A stretch of DNA of 21,666 nt, taken from the NCBI GenBank assembly GCA_022839045.1, contig JALHDI010000105.1:1-21666 (forward strand). The letters run 5' to 3'. Both the position numbers and the translations under genes were made by a program. The DNA comes from Sporomusaceae bacterium (GTDB lineage Bacteria > Bacillota_C > Negativicutes > Sporomusales_B > UBA7701). Positions 21,383 through 21,666 of the stretch are shown piece by piece (position 1 is the first letter of the stretch; every line of letters starts with the position of its first letter). Below the pieces are notes generated by a model. That model worked only from the letters and a program-made list of their open reading frames with translations. It was not told the DNA's origin and did not search any database.

Positions 21383-21666
21383 TTACGCTTTACTTAAGTA
21401 TTCATCCGCGATTCTGGTCAAATACGAGTGTCGCTTATCATCGTCTATCAGGAAGTTTATAAAAAACTGCTCGATATCATCTCCCGGGATGGTTGCAAGA
21501 TATTTAAAGGCCACATCCCACAGCTCTTTTAGTCCCTCATTACGGCCAATAGTGAGTGCGAGCTTCTTAGCTCGAGCGTCCTTTAACGCAATTAAGGCCC
21601 GTAGCATTATATCCAGCTCATCCTCCCATTGCTTTTCTTCGCCGTGGAGTAAGCGTTCAATACGTT
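21383..21666 (-). CDS. Unrecognised AT-richer gene, C-terminal part (continues beyond window)
   Basis: The minus-strand frame is open from the window edge to TAA 21385-21383, about 94 residues. It reads RIERLLHGEEKQWEDELD, then ALIALKDARAKKLALTIG, ELWDVAFKYLATIPGDDIEQ and a DDDKRHSYLTRIADEYLSKA tail. It is charged and predicted all-helical, with no membrane segment or known motif. An internal ATG at 21607 is not the real start because the protein-like sequence continues upstream of it. A/T-ending codons set it apart from the YkuD gene, suggesting another accessory region to the right. The function is unknown. Confidence 0.55.
   Translation of the reverse strand, partial: RIERLLHGEEKQWEDELDIMLRALIALKDARAKKLALTIGRNEGLKELWDVAFKYLATIPGDDIEQFFINFLIDDDKRHSYLTRIADEYLSKA

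Overview
The window looks like chromosomal DNA of a GC-rich, spore-forming Firmicute of the Negativicutes/Sporomusaceae type. This is an inference from the combination of strong GGAGG ribosome-binding sites, Firmicute-style promoters and terminators, a cytoplasmic PAS histidine kinase, a YkuD L,D-transpeptidase with copper-amine-oxidase-type repeats, and several very small hydrophilic genes. The first ~655 bases do not belong with the rest. They hold the 3' ends of two convergent genes of proteobacterial character (a PaaX-type regulator and a class I cytochrome c), and they stop abruptly inside the cytochrome gene, where the sequence becomes the middle of a glucan-processing enzyme. I read this as a chimeric join.

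Layout. 656-2673: alpha-glucan metabolism (a GH13 tail fused to a GH77 4-alpha-glucanotransferase, then a stand-alone starch-binding module). 2780-4726 (-): a PAS-PAS-GGDEF-HD-GYP cyclic-di-GMP protein. 4845-5141 (-): two tiny genes. 5264-6127: metF with a near-consensus promoter and a terminator. 6179-8690: a visibly AT-rich island of accessory genes, mostly decaying (a multiply frameshifted gene, an intact DUF2310 gene, a broken low-molecular-weight phosphatase-like gene, and a gene with an internal stop and no normal start). 8697-11210: a two-gene minus-strand module bracketed by a ~130-bp direct repeat. 11244-12065 (-): three more tiny genes and a small membrane protein. 12434-17948: an iron-sulfur flavoprotein with a C-terminal zinc ribbon, then sbcD and sbcC overlapping by ATGA, then an uncharacterised acidic protein. 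18333-20976: a 21-codon leader ORF overlapping a soluble histidine kinase gene, then the YkuD protein. The right edge holds part of an unrecognised AT-richer gene.

The most interesting content is non-coding. Two families of ~195-235 bp structured repeats occur here. Family 1 is at 8807-9040 and, inverted, at 21010-21216; a collapsed or empty version lies at 11196-11228. Family 2 is at 12218-12411 and 17963-18161. In both families the conserved core is enclosed by long inverted-repeat arms whose sequence is private to each copy yet remains self-complementary. That points to selection for, or generation of, a large hairpin at each locus. Family 2 also has a conserved tandem G.A mismatch in its stem. 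The two family-1 sites inside the direct repeats give a natural filled/empty pair differing by ~199 bp. No CRISPR array, rRNA, tRNA or complete insertion sequence was seen.
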